IMG/VR virus record: IMGVR_UViG_3300045257_000031
Location: 1 to 43,841 of that record
From: a virus
Length of the DNA stretch: 43,841 bases
Strand: one strand, 5' to 3'
Positions within the stretch are counted from its first letter, which is position 1, and each line of letters starts with the position of its first letter. The position numbers and the translations under genes are program-made. The notes below the pieces were generated by a model. The model did not search any database. It was not told where the DNA came from and worked only from the letters and a program-made list of their open reading frames with translations. This document shows positions 29,328 through 37,650 of this stretch, one piece after another.

Positions 29328-29796
29328 AATGCATGTCTTCGTTGACAATCAAGTCCTTGCCCCGATCGCGGTAACCACCACACCGAATCCTCCGGCTTCC
29401 GCTGCCAGTGTGAAGATCACCGATGGAACGTCTGTCGTCTCTGTCAGCTCCAACGGTTTCACTGGTAACGCTCTCTCCGTTCAGAGTGGTTTCGTCCTTC
29501 CTGGCCCGACCCTTTCCGGCGTATCGTCCGACACTACTGGAGCCACCGTTGACGGTGGCTCTGCACGTGCCAACTGGTCAGGCTTTGCTGTGCCTACCGG
29601 CACGCTGACTGGCACCTTGACTCTTGAGCTGTCCTACGATGGCGGCAACTGGGTTCCCTCTGGCACTACCGTCAGCCTTGTGGCCGCCACCAATGTGGGC
29701 ATCTTCTCCAGTGGCAGGGCTGCCCGCTATGCACGTGTCTCACTCTCCGGCTCTGCCGGTTCCGGCACTGTCACAGTCAACATGATGGGAGCCTGA
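29320..29796 (+). CDS. Structural beta-sandwich protein
   Basis: A 158-aa protein rich in Ser, Thr, Gly and Val, with regularly alternating strands (SVKITDGTSVVSVSSNGF, TGTLTLELSYDGGNWVPSG). This pattern is typical of Ig-like or jelly-roll phage decoration and fibre proteins. A 9-bp hairpin (29540-29561) is inside the gene. Probably a surface virion protein. Confidence 0.6.
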   Translation: MGEMHVFVDNQVLAPIAVTTTPNPPASAASVKITDGTSVVSVSSNGFTGNALSVQSGFVLPGPTLSGVSSDTTGATVDGGSARANWSGFAVPTGTLTGTLTLELSYDGGNWVPSGTTVSLVAATNVGIFSSGRAARYARVSLSGSAGSGTVTVNMMGA

Positions 29797-30239
29797 TGGC
29801 AACCACTTCCGGTCAGACCATTATGGTGGAGAACATAGCGAACCCGTTACCGGTCAGCATCGCCAGTACGGTTCTGACTTCTTTGGGACATCCGCCTGGT
29901 ACTGAGATTCTCTGCGCTCAGACTGCGACCAATGCGACCACTATGATATCCGTACCAGCTAACCGCTGGTACAAGTGCCAGATATCCGTATCCATTGCGA
30001 TCTCTGGTGCTGGTGCTGGTGCGGCCACCGTGACATGGAATCCGGGTGGCACTAATTGCGGACCCACCGCATCGGTTCCACTCGCAAAGGCTATAGCGGC
30101 ATCTTCGATCGCCGGTCAGGATTCAAGTACGGTCACCACTGACATGCTCCTGTTCGGCGGTGACTCGGGTGGCTCACTGTTCTTCACCACAGGCGGTGGG
30201 ACTATCGTGTCAGCCAACATCAACGGCTTCCTAATCTAA
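29796..30239 (+). CDS. Structural beta-rich protein
   Basis: A 147-aa protein starting in the TGATGG overlap. Strand-rich (YKCQISVSIAISGAGAGAAT, VTWNPGG, GGGTIVSANINGFLI), similar in style to the previous one but with no clear residue match. Probably a virion surface or collar component. Confidence 0.55.
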   Translation: MATTSGQTIMVENIANPLPVSIASTVLTSLGHPPGTEILCAQTATNATTMISVPANRWYKCQISVSIAISGAGAGAATVTWNPGGTNCGPTASVPLAKAIAASSIAGQDSSTVTTDMLLFGGDSGGSLFFTTGGGTIVSANINGFLI

Positions 30240-30247
30240 GGATTGAT

Positions 30248-31162
30248 ATGCCAACCCTGGGCGATATCAAGGGCAGGATCAAGCAGCTGCTTCAGGGTTA
30301 CACCCGAAACCAGGAGCAGATCAGCTGGCTCACTGCTCCCATGCTTGTCACTGATACCAGCTTCACCGCCGACCTTGGTACCGTCTCGGGCATCACTCGT
30401 GGTCTCGTTGAGATTGATGACGAACTACTCCTGGTGAACATGTTCAATGCTCAGACCGGACTGGTCAGCATTGCTGCCGGACCCAATGGCCGTGGTGTCG
30501 AGAACACCACGGCTGCTGCCCATAGCGTGAATGCTATTGTCACCAATGACCCTGACTTCCCCGCTCAGCGAATCACTGAGGCTCTGAACGATACGATCCA
30601 GGCAACCTATCCTGACTTGTATCAGATGAAGACATACGAGTTTCCGAAGGTGGCAGCTCGGTATGAGTATCCACTGCCAGTGGACGTCGAGGATATCGTC
30701 AGGGTCACCGTGGATACCATTGGACCCTCTAGGGTCTGGTTCCCCTCGCAGTCCTGGAGATTCAATCCTCAGGCTTCGACCGATACCATTGATGGTGTAT
30801 CGACCGGCAAGTCTCTTCAGATCATGGACTTCGTTGTTCCCGGCCGAGAGATCCGTGTAGTGTACAGCCTGATGCCTGGCAGGCTTGTGGCTGACAGTGA
30901 CGACTACCTCACGGTGGTTGGCTTCCCCGAGCGAACCATAGACATGATGATGTACGGAGCTGCTGCCCGACTGCTGTCGGGGGTGGAAGCTGCACGTCTT
31001 CAGCAGAAGAGTGTTGAATCTACTGAGCGTGCTCCGCTTGTCCCGACTGGTGCCGCAAGCAATGCGGCACAGTACTACTGGAAGCTGTACAACGACAGGC
31101 TCAACCAGGAGATGGACCGTCTTCACCAGCTGTACCCGACCTACCAATCCTTCCTCGCGTGA
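30248..31162 (+). CDS. Head-tail adaptor or tail tubular protein candidate
   Basis: A 304-aa protein beginning MPTLGDIKGRIKQLLQGYTR; then an early beta region (DELLLVN) and FPAQRITEALNDTIQATYPDLY, a helical pair like that in gp4/tail-tubular-A adaptors of short-tailed phages. It ends in a long helix (YYWKLYNDRLNQEMDRLHQL). Position between fibre-like and large tail proteins fits a connector that seals the portal. Fold match is by impression only. A 10-bp hairpin (30489-30513) is inside. Confidence 0.55.
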   Translation: MPTLGDIKGRIKQLLQGYTRNQEQISWLTAPMLVTDTSFTADLGTVSGITRGLVEIDDELLLVNMFNAQTGLVSIAAGPNGRGVENTTAAAHSVNAIVTNDPDFPAQRITEALNDTIQATYPDLYQMKTYEFPKVAARYEYPLPVDVEDIVRVTVDTIGPSRVWFPSQSWRFNPQASTDTIDGVSTGKSLQIMDFVVPGREIRVVYSLMPGRLVADSDDYLTVVGFPERTIDMMMYGAAARLLSGVEAARLQQKSVESTERAPLVPTGAASNAAQYYWKLYNDRLNQEMDRLHQLYPTYQSFLA

Positions 31163-31173
31163 TCGGATAGCAC

Positions 31174-32355
31174 ATGGCAAACGCACGCTATTACAGCGCG
31201 AATGCACAGCCCTCCACTCTCGGTATCAGCATCAGTCCGAGTGCAACTTCTATCAGTCTTGCATCTCCTCCAGTTGGTTGGCCCAGCCTCACCCCGTTCA
31301 TTATTGCCCTGGACTACAACACTCCTGCTGAAGAGATCTGCTTGGTCACTTCACTTGTCGGTGCCAATGCGACAATCACTCGTGCCTATGATGGCACGAG
31401 TGCTACTAGCCACAATGCTGGTGCCGGTGTACGGCACACGTGGTCTGCCATTGACGGCACTGATGCTCGCACTCATGAAGCTGCCAGCACCGGAGTGCAT
31501 GGCATCCTGAACACCAGCTCCGTCGTTGGCACTCAGGATGTTCAGACTCTCACCAACAAGACTCTCGTCACCCCGTCCATCAGTGGAACCGTGTCAGGCA
31601 ATGGCAACTATGTAGGCATCATGGCCAGCCCTTCAGGGGCTGGCCTCCCCGGCTTTGTCATTGAGGGTGCACCATCTCAGACTGGTGACCTTCAGGACTG
31701 GGAGAACAGTAGTGCCGTAGTCCTGTCTAAGGTTGATGCTGCTGGTATCTATCATGGACTGTCCGGCCTGAAGGCCGGTGCCACTGATCAGTTCAGTATT
31801 GGTACTGACGGTATCCCGCATGCTGCTGCTGGATTGCAGGCTGGATCCAGTAACCAGTTCACTGTGGATGCTTCAGGCAATACCACTACGTCCGGAACCC
31901 TTGGTGCAACTGGCGCCTTTACTGGCGCCAGCAATCTGAACACTGGCATCTGGAGTTTCTATACTCCGACCTGGACTGGCTCTGTCAGCAATCCTGCGAT
32001 CGGGAATGGAATGCTTGCCGGACGATACACCGTTATAGGCAAGCTGGTCCATGTCAACATTGTCATGGATGCTGGCACGACTACCACCTTTGGCAGTGGC
32101 ATCTGGAGCTTCGGACTTCCTTTTGCTGCAATCACTAGGCTGGGCGACCAGTGGACTGGTTCGGCCATGGCAACCCAGTCTCCCAGCAACTTCTTCCCCG
32201 GTATCGCACTGCTGGCATCTGGCGCATCGACATTCATTGTTGTAAGTCCGGTGACAAGTACCGGTCCCACTCCTGCACGATGGAGTGATAGTTCTCCTCA
32301 GTCGTGGAACTTCTCAGGCACTGTCACGATTGACATCACTTACGAAGTGGCATAG
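31174..32355 (+). CDS. Tail fibre/spike-type protein
   Basis: A 393-aa protein with an N-terminal beta domain (residues 1-90), HEAASTGVHGI, then the motif DVQTLTNKTLVTPSISGT, very common in phage fibre proteins as the start of a fibre shaft. The C-terminal 130 residues (YTPTWTGSVSNPAIGNGMLA and on) resemble a trimeric receptor-binding head. Four strong hairpins (31378-31401, 31623-31645, 31763-31778, 31910-31931) fall in the gene. Confidence 0.75.
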   Translation: MANARYYSANAQPSTLGISISPSATSISLASPPVGWPSLTPFIIALDYNTPAEEICLVTSLVGANATITRAYDGTSATSHNAGAGVRHTWSAIDGTDARTHEAASTGVHGILNTSSVVGTQDVQTLTNKTLVTPSISGTVSGNGNYVGIMASPSGAGLPGFVIEGAPSQTGDLQDWENSSAVVLSKVDAAGIYHGLSGLKAGATDQFSIGTDGIPHAAAGLQAGSSNQFTVDASGNTTTSGTLGATGAFTGASNLNTGIWSFYTPTWTGSVSNPAIGNGMLAGRYTVIGKLVHVNIVMDAGTTTTFGSGIWSFGLPFAAITRLGDQWTGSAMATQSPSNFFPGIALLASGASTFIVVSPVTSTGPTPARWSDSSPQSWNFSGTVTIDITYEVA

Positions 32356-32358
32356 CCC

Positions 32359-34473
32359 ATGGGTTTCGGATCTCTTATTCAGCGAATCACATGGCGAGTC
32401 TCCGGGCAGTCTGGATCTGGATCCGGACTGTACACTCCGAGCACTAACCAGTTCGACTATGCCATTGGTGGAGTGCCGCTGCTCTCGGCAGCGGCTGATC
32501 AGCGTCCTGATACCGAGAAGCTCGTTCCGCAGAACAAGCAGCAGTTCGAGAACTTCCAGGATCCCGGTGAGTACAGTCTCCAGCAATGGTGGCTTCGCTC
32601 GCAAGGATCGTTCATCGGCGGTGCTGGTGTCATCTACCAGGATCCCGATACTCAGGGAGAGCACAAGAACATCAGGTACGCCCACAGCGTGGGCTGCGAT
32701 CCGTTCACCGATGTTGACAACATGCTGCTCCTGAAGGAGTGCAATCCGACCAGTGCACTGAATCTGTTCGGGGCCAATGTCGGCCCTGCCTACGTGGGTG
32801 CATACACGAGTACTGTCTTCGGTGACTCCGTCTTCATCGCCAAGGGCAATCAGGTCACCAACGTAACCGTTGGTGTATCGGACCTACCTGCTGCCACTCC
32901 AGTGCAGTACGGCACCGCTGGCAGCACTTCGGTGCTGACTGGTGGCATGGCCATTCTTGCCGAAGCCCAGCAGCAGAACGTCGACTCGTTCGTATTCCTG
33001 TATGATCCTGCAACTGGATCGAACACTGGTATCTACAGGGCAAGGGCTGGATTTCCCAGCCTGAACACGGCTCTCCTCTACCCAGTTCCAGGGCTTTCAG
33101 CTGAGCCGAATGTCACTGTTGGCATTGGTCGCGGAAGTGTGTACTTCGGATTGGAGAACAGCCTCTATGTCCTCGATCCGTATGCGTCAGCGCCTACAGC
33201 GCTGCCCACTCCCAAGGCTGCCATTCCTCTTGGTCAGACGATTGTCTCGGTCACTGATGGACCTGATGCCGTCTACGTTGGAGCGAACAGCTTCAATCAG
33301 GGATTCATCTACAAGACCACAGTGGACTCCACTACCGGCCTGGTCAACGGTCTCCAGCTGACTGCCGTCATGCCGTACGGTGAACTGATCAATGATGCCC
33401 AGTCGTATGTCAGTACGTACCTTGTCGTAACCACGACGAACGGTATCCGTGTCGGTCAGTTCAGTCCCGGCTTCTCCGGTGCGATCCTGAACTACGGCCC
33501 AAAGCTGATCACTGTCAATCGTATCGGCTTGAAGGGTGGACCCGAGTCAGGATCCGGCTTCGGCCGGATCCGCTTCTATGGTTCACGTGCTTACATTACA
33601 ACACAGGGTCAGGGTCAGCAGGATGGGATCTTCGGCTTGATGGCAGTGGACTTGTCCACTGTGGTCCAGGATGTCAACACTGGTGCCAACTACAATGCCT
33701 ACTGCACATGGGACTATGTTCCCAATACGAACATTCCCATCATCGATGTGGATGTGTCGGCTCAAGGCCGACCCATCTTCACCTATGGAACCGGATCGAA
33801 TGCAGTCGTCGCACTGGAGCATCAGAACAATTACATCTCCAGTGGATACTTTGACACGGGACGATGCAGGTTCAATACCATTGAACCGAAGCTGTTCAAG
33901 TATGTATCAGTCAGGACTCAAGTGCCGCTTCTCGGTGACGTGAATGTCGCCCTGCTGGATGACACTGGTGGACTGACGAACTACATCACTTACGGTCCAA
34001 CGCTCGCACCTGGAACTACTGACATAGCAACGCCTTCACCTCAAGGTCCACGTAACTGGGAAGCGTTCAGGTTCACACTGTTCCGCAACACCATCGACCC
34101 TACGCTTACACCGAAGTTCGATGCCTGGCAGATCAAGGCATTGCCTGGCGTATTGAAGCAGCGGAACATCATCCGCAACTTCATCATGACCAATAGCCAG
34201 AAGGACAGGAATGGTCAGACCTACACCTCTGACACTCTTGCCCTCGATCAGTTGAATGCCATCAGGCAGATGGCTCAGCGTGGTGACACCATCACCTTCC
34301 AGGATCTCGTTCAAGGCATCGCCACACAGGTCATCATCGATGACTACCAGTTCACCATGATGACTCCACCTGGCCCCAACAAGGAGAACTATGGTGGATA
34401 TCTCACACTAAATCTCAGGACTGTGGCTGATGCAGTTCCTCCGCCTACTAATCCACCGCCAGAGGTAGACTAA
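32359..34473 (+). CDS. Large tail protein, beta-propeller-like
   Basis: A 704-aa protein. Repeating blocks of short strands (for example FVFLYDPATGSNTGIYRARA, RGSVYFGLENSLYVLDP, DAVYVGANSFNQGFIY) at roughly 45-60 residue spacing suggest a beta-propeller or similar repeat fold in residues 120-480. It ends in a Pro-rich tail. In short-tailed phages a protein of this size after the adaptor is the tail-nozzle (tail tubular B) type; that is the best guess. A 9-bp UUCG-loop hairpin (33550-33571) is inside. Confidence 0.6.
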   Translation: MGFGSLIQRITWRVSGQSGSGSGLYTPSTNQFDYAIGGVPLLSAAADQRPDTEKLVPQNKQQFENFQDPGEYSLQQWWLRSQGSFIGGAGVIYQDPDTQGEHKNIRYAHSVGCDPFTDVDNMLLLKECNPTSALNLFGANVGPAYVGAYTSTVFGDSVFIAKGNQVTNVTVGVSDLPAATPVQYGTAGSTSVLTGGMAILAEAQQQNVDSFVFLYDPATGSNTGIYRARAGFPSLNTALLYPVPGLSAEPNVTVGIGRGSVYFGLENSLYVLDPYASAPTALPTPKAAIPLGQTIVSVTDGPDAVYVGANSFNQGFIYKTTVDSTTGLVNGLQLTAVMPYGELINDAQSYVSTYLVVTTTNGIRVGQFSPGFSGAILNYGPKLITVNRIGLKGGPESGSGFGRIRFYGSRAYITTQGQGQQDGIFGLMAVDLSTVVQDVNTGANYNAYCTWDYVPNTNIPIIDVDVSAQGRPIFTYGTGSNAVVALEHQNNYISSGYFDTGRCRFNTIEPKLFKYVSVRTQVPLLGDVNVALLDDTGGLTNYITYGPTLAPGTTDIATPSPQGPRNWEAFRFTLFRNTIDPTLTPKFDAWQIKALPGVLKQRNIIRNFIMTNSQKDRNGQTYTSDTLALDQLNAIRQMAQRGDTITFQDLVQGIATQVIIDDYQFTMMTPPGPNKENYGGYLTLNLRTVADAVPPPTNPPPEVD

Positions 34474-34772
34474 TGATCGACGGACAGACCCTCATGATGG
34501 TGGTTGGAGGTGTAGGACTTGCCATTGGCAGCTTCTATGGCGGCCGGAGAGCCGCCCTTGTGGAGAACTCCACCATTGCCAGTGACACAGTGGAGATGCT
34601 CACTGTCCAGGTGAATGCACTGAAGGAGGCCAACGCCGACCTGTTGGGTCGGCTTGCCAATCAGGATGACCGCATCAAGATGCTTGAATCCCTTGTCACG
34701 CAGAAGGCAGAGGTCGCTGAAGTGCTGGCCACTGTCACGAGGATCGAGGGGAGAATGAATGCGCAAGCGTGA
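34473..34772 (+). CDS. Membrane-anchored coiled-coil protein
   Basis: A 99-aa protein with an N-terminal membrane helix (TLMMVVGGVGLAIGSFYGG), RR, then a long coiled coil (LTVQVNALKEANADLLGRLA and RIKMLESLVTQKAEVAE). This layout occurs in inner-membrane spanins (Rz-like) and in some holin partners. Located in the last gene group of the late operon. Lysis role is inferred. Confidence 0.6.
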   Translation: MIDGQTLMMVVGGVGLAIGSFYGGRRAALVENSTIASDTVEMLTVQVNALKEANADLLGRLANQDDRIKMLESLVTQKAEVAEVLATVTRIEGRMNAQA

Positions 34773-35004
34773 AGGATCTCCCGACTGGTTCGATCGCGAC
34801 ATCATCATGCCTTCGAATGACTTCGAACGTTCCGCAGTCATGCAGGCACAGCGCGTAATGCGCTGTGCTGAAACGGGGGAAATGACAGGCGACACTCGTG
34901 CACACATCCAGGGATTCCAGGGATTGTTTCGCCTAAGGATCACTGGTATCCTTGATCTGCCCACGGCTATCAAGATCGAAGAGATCAGGAATCAGTACGC
35001 ATGA
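34759..35004 (+). CDS. Hypothetical late protein
   Basis: An 81-aa protein from ATG 34759 inside the end of the previous gene. Contains ERSAVMQAQRVMRCAETGEM and FRLRITGILDLPTAIKIEEI. A 9-bp hairpin (34846-34868) and the motif AACGGGGGAA (34872-34881) are side by side in the gene. Not recognised. Confidence 0.6.
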   Translation: MRKREGSPDWFDRDIIMPSNDFERSAVMQAQRVMRCAETGEMTGDTRAHIQGFQGLFRLRITGILDLPTAIKIEEIRNQYA

Positions 35005-35219
35005 CTCTCTCCCCGTTCATCAAGGACGCGTTCGAACGCGTCTCCTGGACTGCCCTCTCTGCTGGCGTCACCTATGCCGGTGTGTATGTTACCAAGCTTC
35101 CGATGGAGTATGTGCCGATCGGCACGGTACTGCTCACTATCGTGAAGACTCTCGTTGCTCAGAATGTGGGCGACAAGAGCAGCGCTGCTATCCCTCTGAT
35201 CAAAGGACCTTCCGCATGA
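35001..35219 (+). CDS. Small membrane protein, holin candidate
   Basis: A 72-aa protein in an ATGA overlap. Two hydrophobic segments (SALSAGVTYAGVYVTKL-like, residues 14-32, and YVPIGTVLLTIVKTLVAQ, residues 36-55) with a short turn between. Size and topology suit a holin. The gene starts near an 18-bp perfect palindrome (35025-35042). Competing holin candidate: the DUF1003 protein at 11539. Confidence 0.6.
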   Translation: MTLSPFIKDAFERVSWTALSAGVTYAGVYVTKLPMEYVPIGTVLLTIVKTLVAQNVGDKSSAAIPLIKGPSA

Positions 35220-35527
35220 GCGGCAATGACAACACTTCCGAGACTACTCGGACCACTGCGGCCACTACCACAATGACCAATAACGACCTTGACCTGCTGG
35301 TTCTTGGTGCCACTGGCTCTGTCGTTGTGAACCTTCCGGCAGTTGCCACCGTGCAGCCGGGTCGCCCGTACAGCATCCTCAAGGATGCCGCTGCGCAGAC
35401 CGTCACCATCACCCCGGCCGCTGGTACCGTCAATGGTGCGAGCACGCTAGTGCTGGCCTCTGGCGCCTTCCATGGTGCCATCCTGGTCACCGATGGTTCC
35501 AACTGGTTCGCTAAGGCGCTGTACTGA
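35216..35527 (+). CDS. Hypothetical protein, last gene of the late operon
   Basis: A 103-aa protein from ATG 35216 in an ATGA overlap. A Thr-rich N-terminus (TSETTRTTAATTTMTNND) precedes a beta-rich domain (LDLLVLGATGSVVVNLPAVA, TVTITPAAGTVNG, GAILVTDGSNWFAKALY). This resembles C-terminal segments of phage fibre proteins, so it may be a virion surface protein. Closed by the terminator at 35540. Confidence 0.6.
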   Translation: MSGNDNTSETTRTTAATTTMTNNDLDLLVLGATGSVVVNLPAVATVQPGRPYSILKDAAAQTVTITPAAGTVNGASTLVLASGAFHGAILVTDGSNWFAKALY

Positions 35528-35539
35528 TAGCAAGATAAT

Positions 35540-35566
35540 AGCCCCGCACCTTTTGGGTGCGGGGCT
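35540..35566. terminator. Rho-independent terminator of the late operon
   Basis: Stem AGCCCCGCACC/GGTGCGGGGCT (11 bp) with a 5-nt loop, followed by TTTCTT on the + strand. It sits between the convergent late operon (stop 35527) and leftward unit E (last stop at 35577). The most canonical terminator in the genome. Confidence 0.9.
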
Positions 35567-35576
35567 TTCTTGCGTT

Positions 35577-35747
35577 CTACCAGGTTTCGATCAGACGAAT
35601 CTGATCATACCTGTCGTGATTGTTCTCAATGTGGAAGCGGATGAACGACAGGAGATGAGCCCAGGTCTCATCATCGATATCATCCTGCTCGCTGTTATGG
35701 CGAGACACGGCCGCCTCAAGAGTGAACCTTCTCGCCTCACGACCCAT
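35577..35747 (-). CDS. Small hypothetical protein, last gene of unit E
   Basis: A 56-aa protein beginning MGREARRFTLEAAVSRHNSE and ending FHIENNHDRYDQIRLIETW. Charged and helical. Start ATG 35745-35747 overlaps the end of the gene upstream. Not recognised. Confidence 0.6.
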   Translation of the reverse strand: MGREARRFTLEAAVSRHNSEQDDIDDETWAHLLSFIRFHIENNHDRYDQIRLIETW

Positions 35748-35829
35748 TGGGTACCGGTGCCATCGGGTTCATCTTGCATCCGAGAGAGTGGACGCCGTTC
35801 TGCTGGCCACAGCTAGAGCACTTCACCAT
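35737..35829 (-). CDS. Zinc-knuckle mini-protein
   Basis: A 30-aa protein, MVKCSSCGQQNGVHSLGCKM and a Pro-rich tail: C-x2-C, then His and Cys, a four-ligand zinc knuckle (C-C-H-C). Its ATG overlaps the stop of the upstream gene. Function unknown. Confidence 0.55.
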   Translation of the reverse strand: MVKCSSCGQQNGVHSLGCKMNPMAPVPNGS

Positions 35830-35987
35830 GAAAGCTCAACTGCCTCTCCGGACTCACCGACATTGAGATTCATCTTGGAGCAACCGCAGCATTCGTTCTG
35901 GATCCATACTGGATATCCATCCCGCTGCGCCGCTTCGATCACCTTGGTGATGTAGATTGCCCAGTCATTCGCTGTCTGCGACGGCAT
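35823..35987 (-). CDS. Small Cys-bearing hypothetical protein
   Basis: A 54-aa protein from ATG 35985-35987. Helical N-terminus (NDWAIYITKVIEAAQRDGYP) and then IQNECCGCSKMNLN with three close Cys, possibly metal binding. The longer frame upstream is the shadow of its neighbour. Not recognised. Confidence 0.55.
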   Translation of the reverse strand: MPSQTANDWAIYITKVIEAAQRDGYPVWIQNECCGCSKMNLNVGESGEAVELSW

Positions 35988-36192
35988 CAATGATCTCCTT
36001 GTTCTTGACCTTCTCGACGTCGAGGTGCCCCCAAGTGCCATCCTCATAGAGAGCAATGATCTCGTAGAAGTACTTGCCATTGGCTGCAATGGAGCGTCGG
36101 ACACCAGTCAGATCATCATGGTCTCGCCAGTTGCCACCCGCATTGTAGCGATCAGCTCGACTGATGAACCTTGGGAACGAGGGGAACGACAT
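35965..36192 (-). CDS. Hypothetical protein
   Basis: A 75-aa protein from ATG 36190-36192. Sequence SRADRYNAGGNWRDHDDLTG, then VRRSIAANGKYFYEIIALYE and a Lys/Glu-rich end. Not recognised. Confidence 0.55.
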   Translation of the reverse strand: MSFPSFPRFISRADRYNAGGNWRDHDDLTGVRRSIAANGKYFYEIIALYEDGTWGHLDVEKVKNKEIIDAVADSE

Positions 36193-36397
36193 TCTTCTTA
36201 CTCCAACCCATGAAGTTCTTGAGGTACACAGCGCCGTAGGCGGCGCTGCCTGGAATGAATCCCCACTGCTTGGTATCAACTGCATACCAGAGCCAGAGAA
36301 CCTGAGTGAAGATGGAGAGCATCCATCCCCAACGGTTCCTCTTGCCAGCCATGAGCATGCCAGCGAGACCGAAGGGTGCGAGGATGTAGGACCACAC
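36152..36397 (-). CDS. Small membrane protein
   Basis: An 81-aa protein from GTG 36395-36397, whose first base overlaps the previous stop. Two hydrophobic segments: YILAPFGLAGMLMAG, and WGWMLSIFTQVLWLWYAV, then a more polar C-terminus. Two-helix membrane protein; function unknown. Confidence 0.6.
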   Translation of the reverse strand: MWSYILAPFGLAGMLMAGKRNRWGWMLSIFTQVLWLWYAVDTKQWGFIPGSAAYGAVYLKNFMGWSKKNVVPLVPKVHQSS

Positions 36398-36738
36398 TAG
36401 ATCTCACGCCACCTCTCGTCAGTGAGCATGATGACGGTGGGCCAGAGAGGCCGGTCATCCTCATTGATCTGACCGGCTGCATACTTCTCGCTGTCCTGAC
36501 CCGCACCAATGTTCCCCACGAAGTGGCAGTCAAAGGTTCGAGAGGAGCGGAACCTACTCTCATAGGTGTAGCCAGCCCTGAAGGGTTCCCACGGTTCAAG
36601 CTCCGAGCAGTCCCGAATCATTCCACTTCCAGAGCCGCCACCATGGAGCTTGAGCCAGCACCAGTCTCCGTCGACTGCACGAACAACGTACTTGGTGCCG
36701 GAGTGGGTGACCACATGGTCCTTCTTGAATGGATTCAT
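36397..36738 (-). CDS. Hypothetical protein
   Basis: A 113-aa protein from ATG 36736-36738, beginning MNPFKKDHVVTHSGTKYVVR. Beta-rich N-terminal half (VRAVDGDWCWLKLHGGG), which looks like a small SH3-like barrel; Arg/Ser-rich middle. The start overlaps the stop of the upstream zinc protein. Not recognised. Confidence 0.55.
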   Translation of the reverse strand: MNPFKKDHVVTHSGTKYVVRAVDGDWCWLKLHGGGSGSGMIRDCSELEPWEPFRAGYTYESRFRSSRTFDCHFVGNIGAGQDSEKYAAGQINEDDRPLWPTVIMLTDERWREI

Positions 36739-36911
36739 CACAGTCCGTTCAACCTCCGAGCCTTGCGGTAGCACACGAAACCACAGTAGTCACTGCCGAT
36801 CTTGGCAAGCTTCTCGTGACATTCCTTGCAGTACTTACGCGCCACTCGGCCAATCGAACAGTCCATCTTGTGGCCCTGCTCGAAGTTTGCATGACACTCT
36901 CGACACTTCAC
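36738..36911 (-). CDS. Zinc-finger mini-protein
   Basis: A 57-aa protein from GTG 36909-36911. MKCRECHANFEQGHKMDC, then YCKECHEKLA and YCGFVCYRKARR: three C-x2-C-type pairs with accompanying His, so probably two zinc sites. Basic C-terminus. Similar in concept to Com or DksA/TraR-like phage zinc fingers, but not clearly either. Confidence 0.65.
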   Translation of the reverse strand: MKCRECHANFEQGHKMDCSIGRVARKYCKECHEKLAKIGSDYCGFVCYRKARRLNGL

Positions 36912-37123
36912 GGCAGCCTCTTAATCAGAATGTAGTGCCACTCACTCGACCGCCAAGCGTGATAGGAAGTCGGGTCCTTGTACTTGTGCCAGGTCTCACC
37001 ATCCTTGGTGAGCTTATTGATCAGCGGTCCAACTACTCGAAGAGCTTCCTCCTGAGTAACGGGACCGCATAACACCTTACCGCCACCCATGGTGATGTGA
37101 TGGACTACGAAGTCATCGGACAT
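36908..37123 (-). CDS. Hypothetical protein
   Basis: A 71-aa protein. The second of two adjacent ATGs (37121-37123) is preferred because AGGAGG then lies 4 nt upstream. FVVHHITMGGGKVLCGPVTQ, then EEALRVVGPLINKL. Not recognised. Confidence 0.55.
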   Translation of the reverse strand: MSDDFVVHHITMGGGKVLCGPVTQEEALRVVGPLINKLTKDGETWHKYKDPTSYHAWRSSEWHYILIKRLP

Positions 37124-37316
37124 CATTCCTCCTGTTCCTTGGCATGTAGTGAGTGAGTGGAGCAGGCGCAATGAGCGCCTGCTCTTCAAACCTGCGTTCG
37201 AGTTCAATGACACGTTCGGTCAGAAGTTCAATGGTGTCACCCTGAAGACTTATCACTTCAGCCATGCCCCTGAGATCCCAGCCACCACCAGGGCCAGTGC
37301 CCTCGAAGTCTATCAC
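37113..37316 (-). CDS. Hypothetical protein
   Basis: A 67-aa protein from GTG 37314-37316 in a GTGA overlap. Contains GPGGGWDLRGMAEVISLQGD and a coiled coil (TIELLTERVIELERRFEEQA). A 10-bp hairpin (37160-37184) is within the codons just after the coiled coil. Not recognised. Confidence 0.55.
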   Translation of the reverse strand: MIDFEGTGPGGGWDLRGMAEVISLQGDTIELLTERVIELERRFEEQALIAPAPLTHYMPRNRRNDVR

Positions 37317-37459
37317 GGCATCATCATGCAGTGCTTGCATGCAGTGATCTTGATGATGTTGCCATTCTTGTCCTTCTCTTCGAAGGTACTCCAGTAGTGA
37401 AGCTTGTCAGGAGAGAAGGGGCAATCCTTCTTCTTCCAGCCCGTACGCTTAATCTTCAC
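37313..37459 (-). CDS. Small zinc-ribbon-like protein
   Basis: A 48-aa basic protein from GTG 37457-37459 with AAGGGA upstream; longer upstream frames overlap the neighbour. Contains RTGWKKKDCPFSPDKLHYWS and a C-terminal ITACKHCMMMP: Cys, His and C-x2-C. Likely zinc binding. Confidence 0.5.
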   Translation of the reverse strand: MKIKRTGWKKKDCPFSPDKLHYWSTFEEKDKNGNIIKITACKHCMMMP

Positions 37460-37568
37460 GATGTCCCTTGTCCGTTGGTTCCAGCGCTTCTCGTGCTTCA
37501 GTGTGACACTCTTCACAGTGCTCATCGTTGATGAGCCAGCAGACGGGACAGTGCTCAGTCGTCTCCAT
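37449..37568 (-). CDS. Zinc-knuckle mini-protein
   Basis: A 39-aa protein from ATG 37566-37568 after GAGGAAGAGATCA. TEHCPVCWLINDEHCEECHT gives two C-x2-C pairs 7 residues apart, an unambiguous zinc-ribbon layout. Acidic overall. Function unknown. Confidence 0.6.
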   Translation of the reverse strand: METTEHCPVCWLINDEHCEECHTEAREALEPTDKGHRED

Positions 37569-37650
37569 TGATCTCTTCCTCGTCGGGTTCGTATAAGCCA
37601 GCCTCTTCAGGTTCATCCCAGAAATCGCCGAGATTGCAATCATTGCACAT
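37555..37650 (-). CDS. Acidic mini-protein with C-x2-C
   Basis: A 31-aa protein, MCNDCNLGDFWDEPEEAGLY and an acidic end, with an N-terminal C-x2-C. Start ATG 37648-37650 is preceded by AGGAGGT and overlaps the previous stop. Net charge is strongly negative, so it could be a DNA-mimic or an inhibitor; speculative. Confidence 0.5.
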   Translation of the reverse strand: MCNDCNLGDFWDEPEEAGLYEPDEEEINGDD

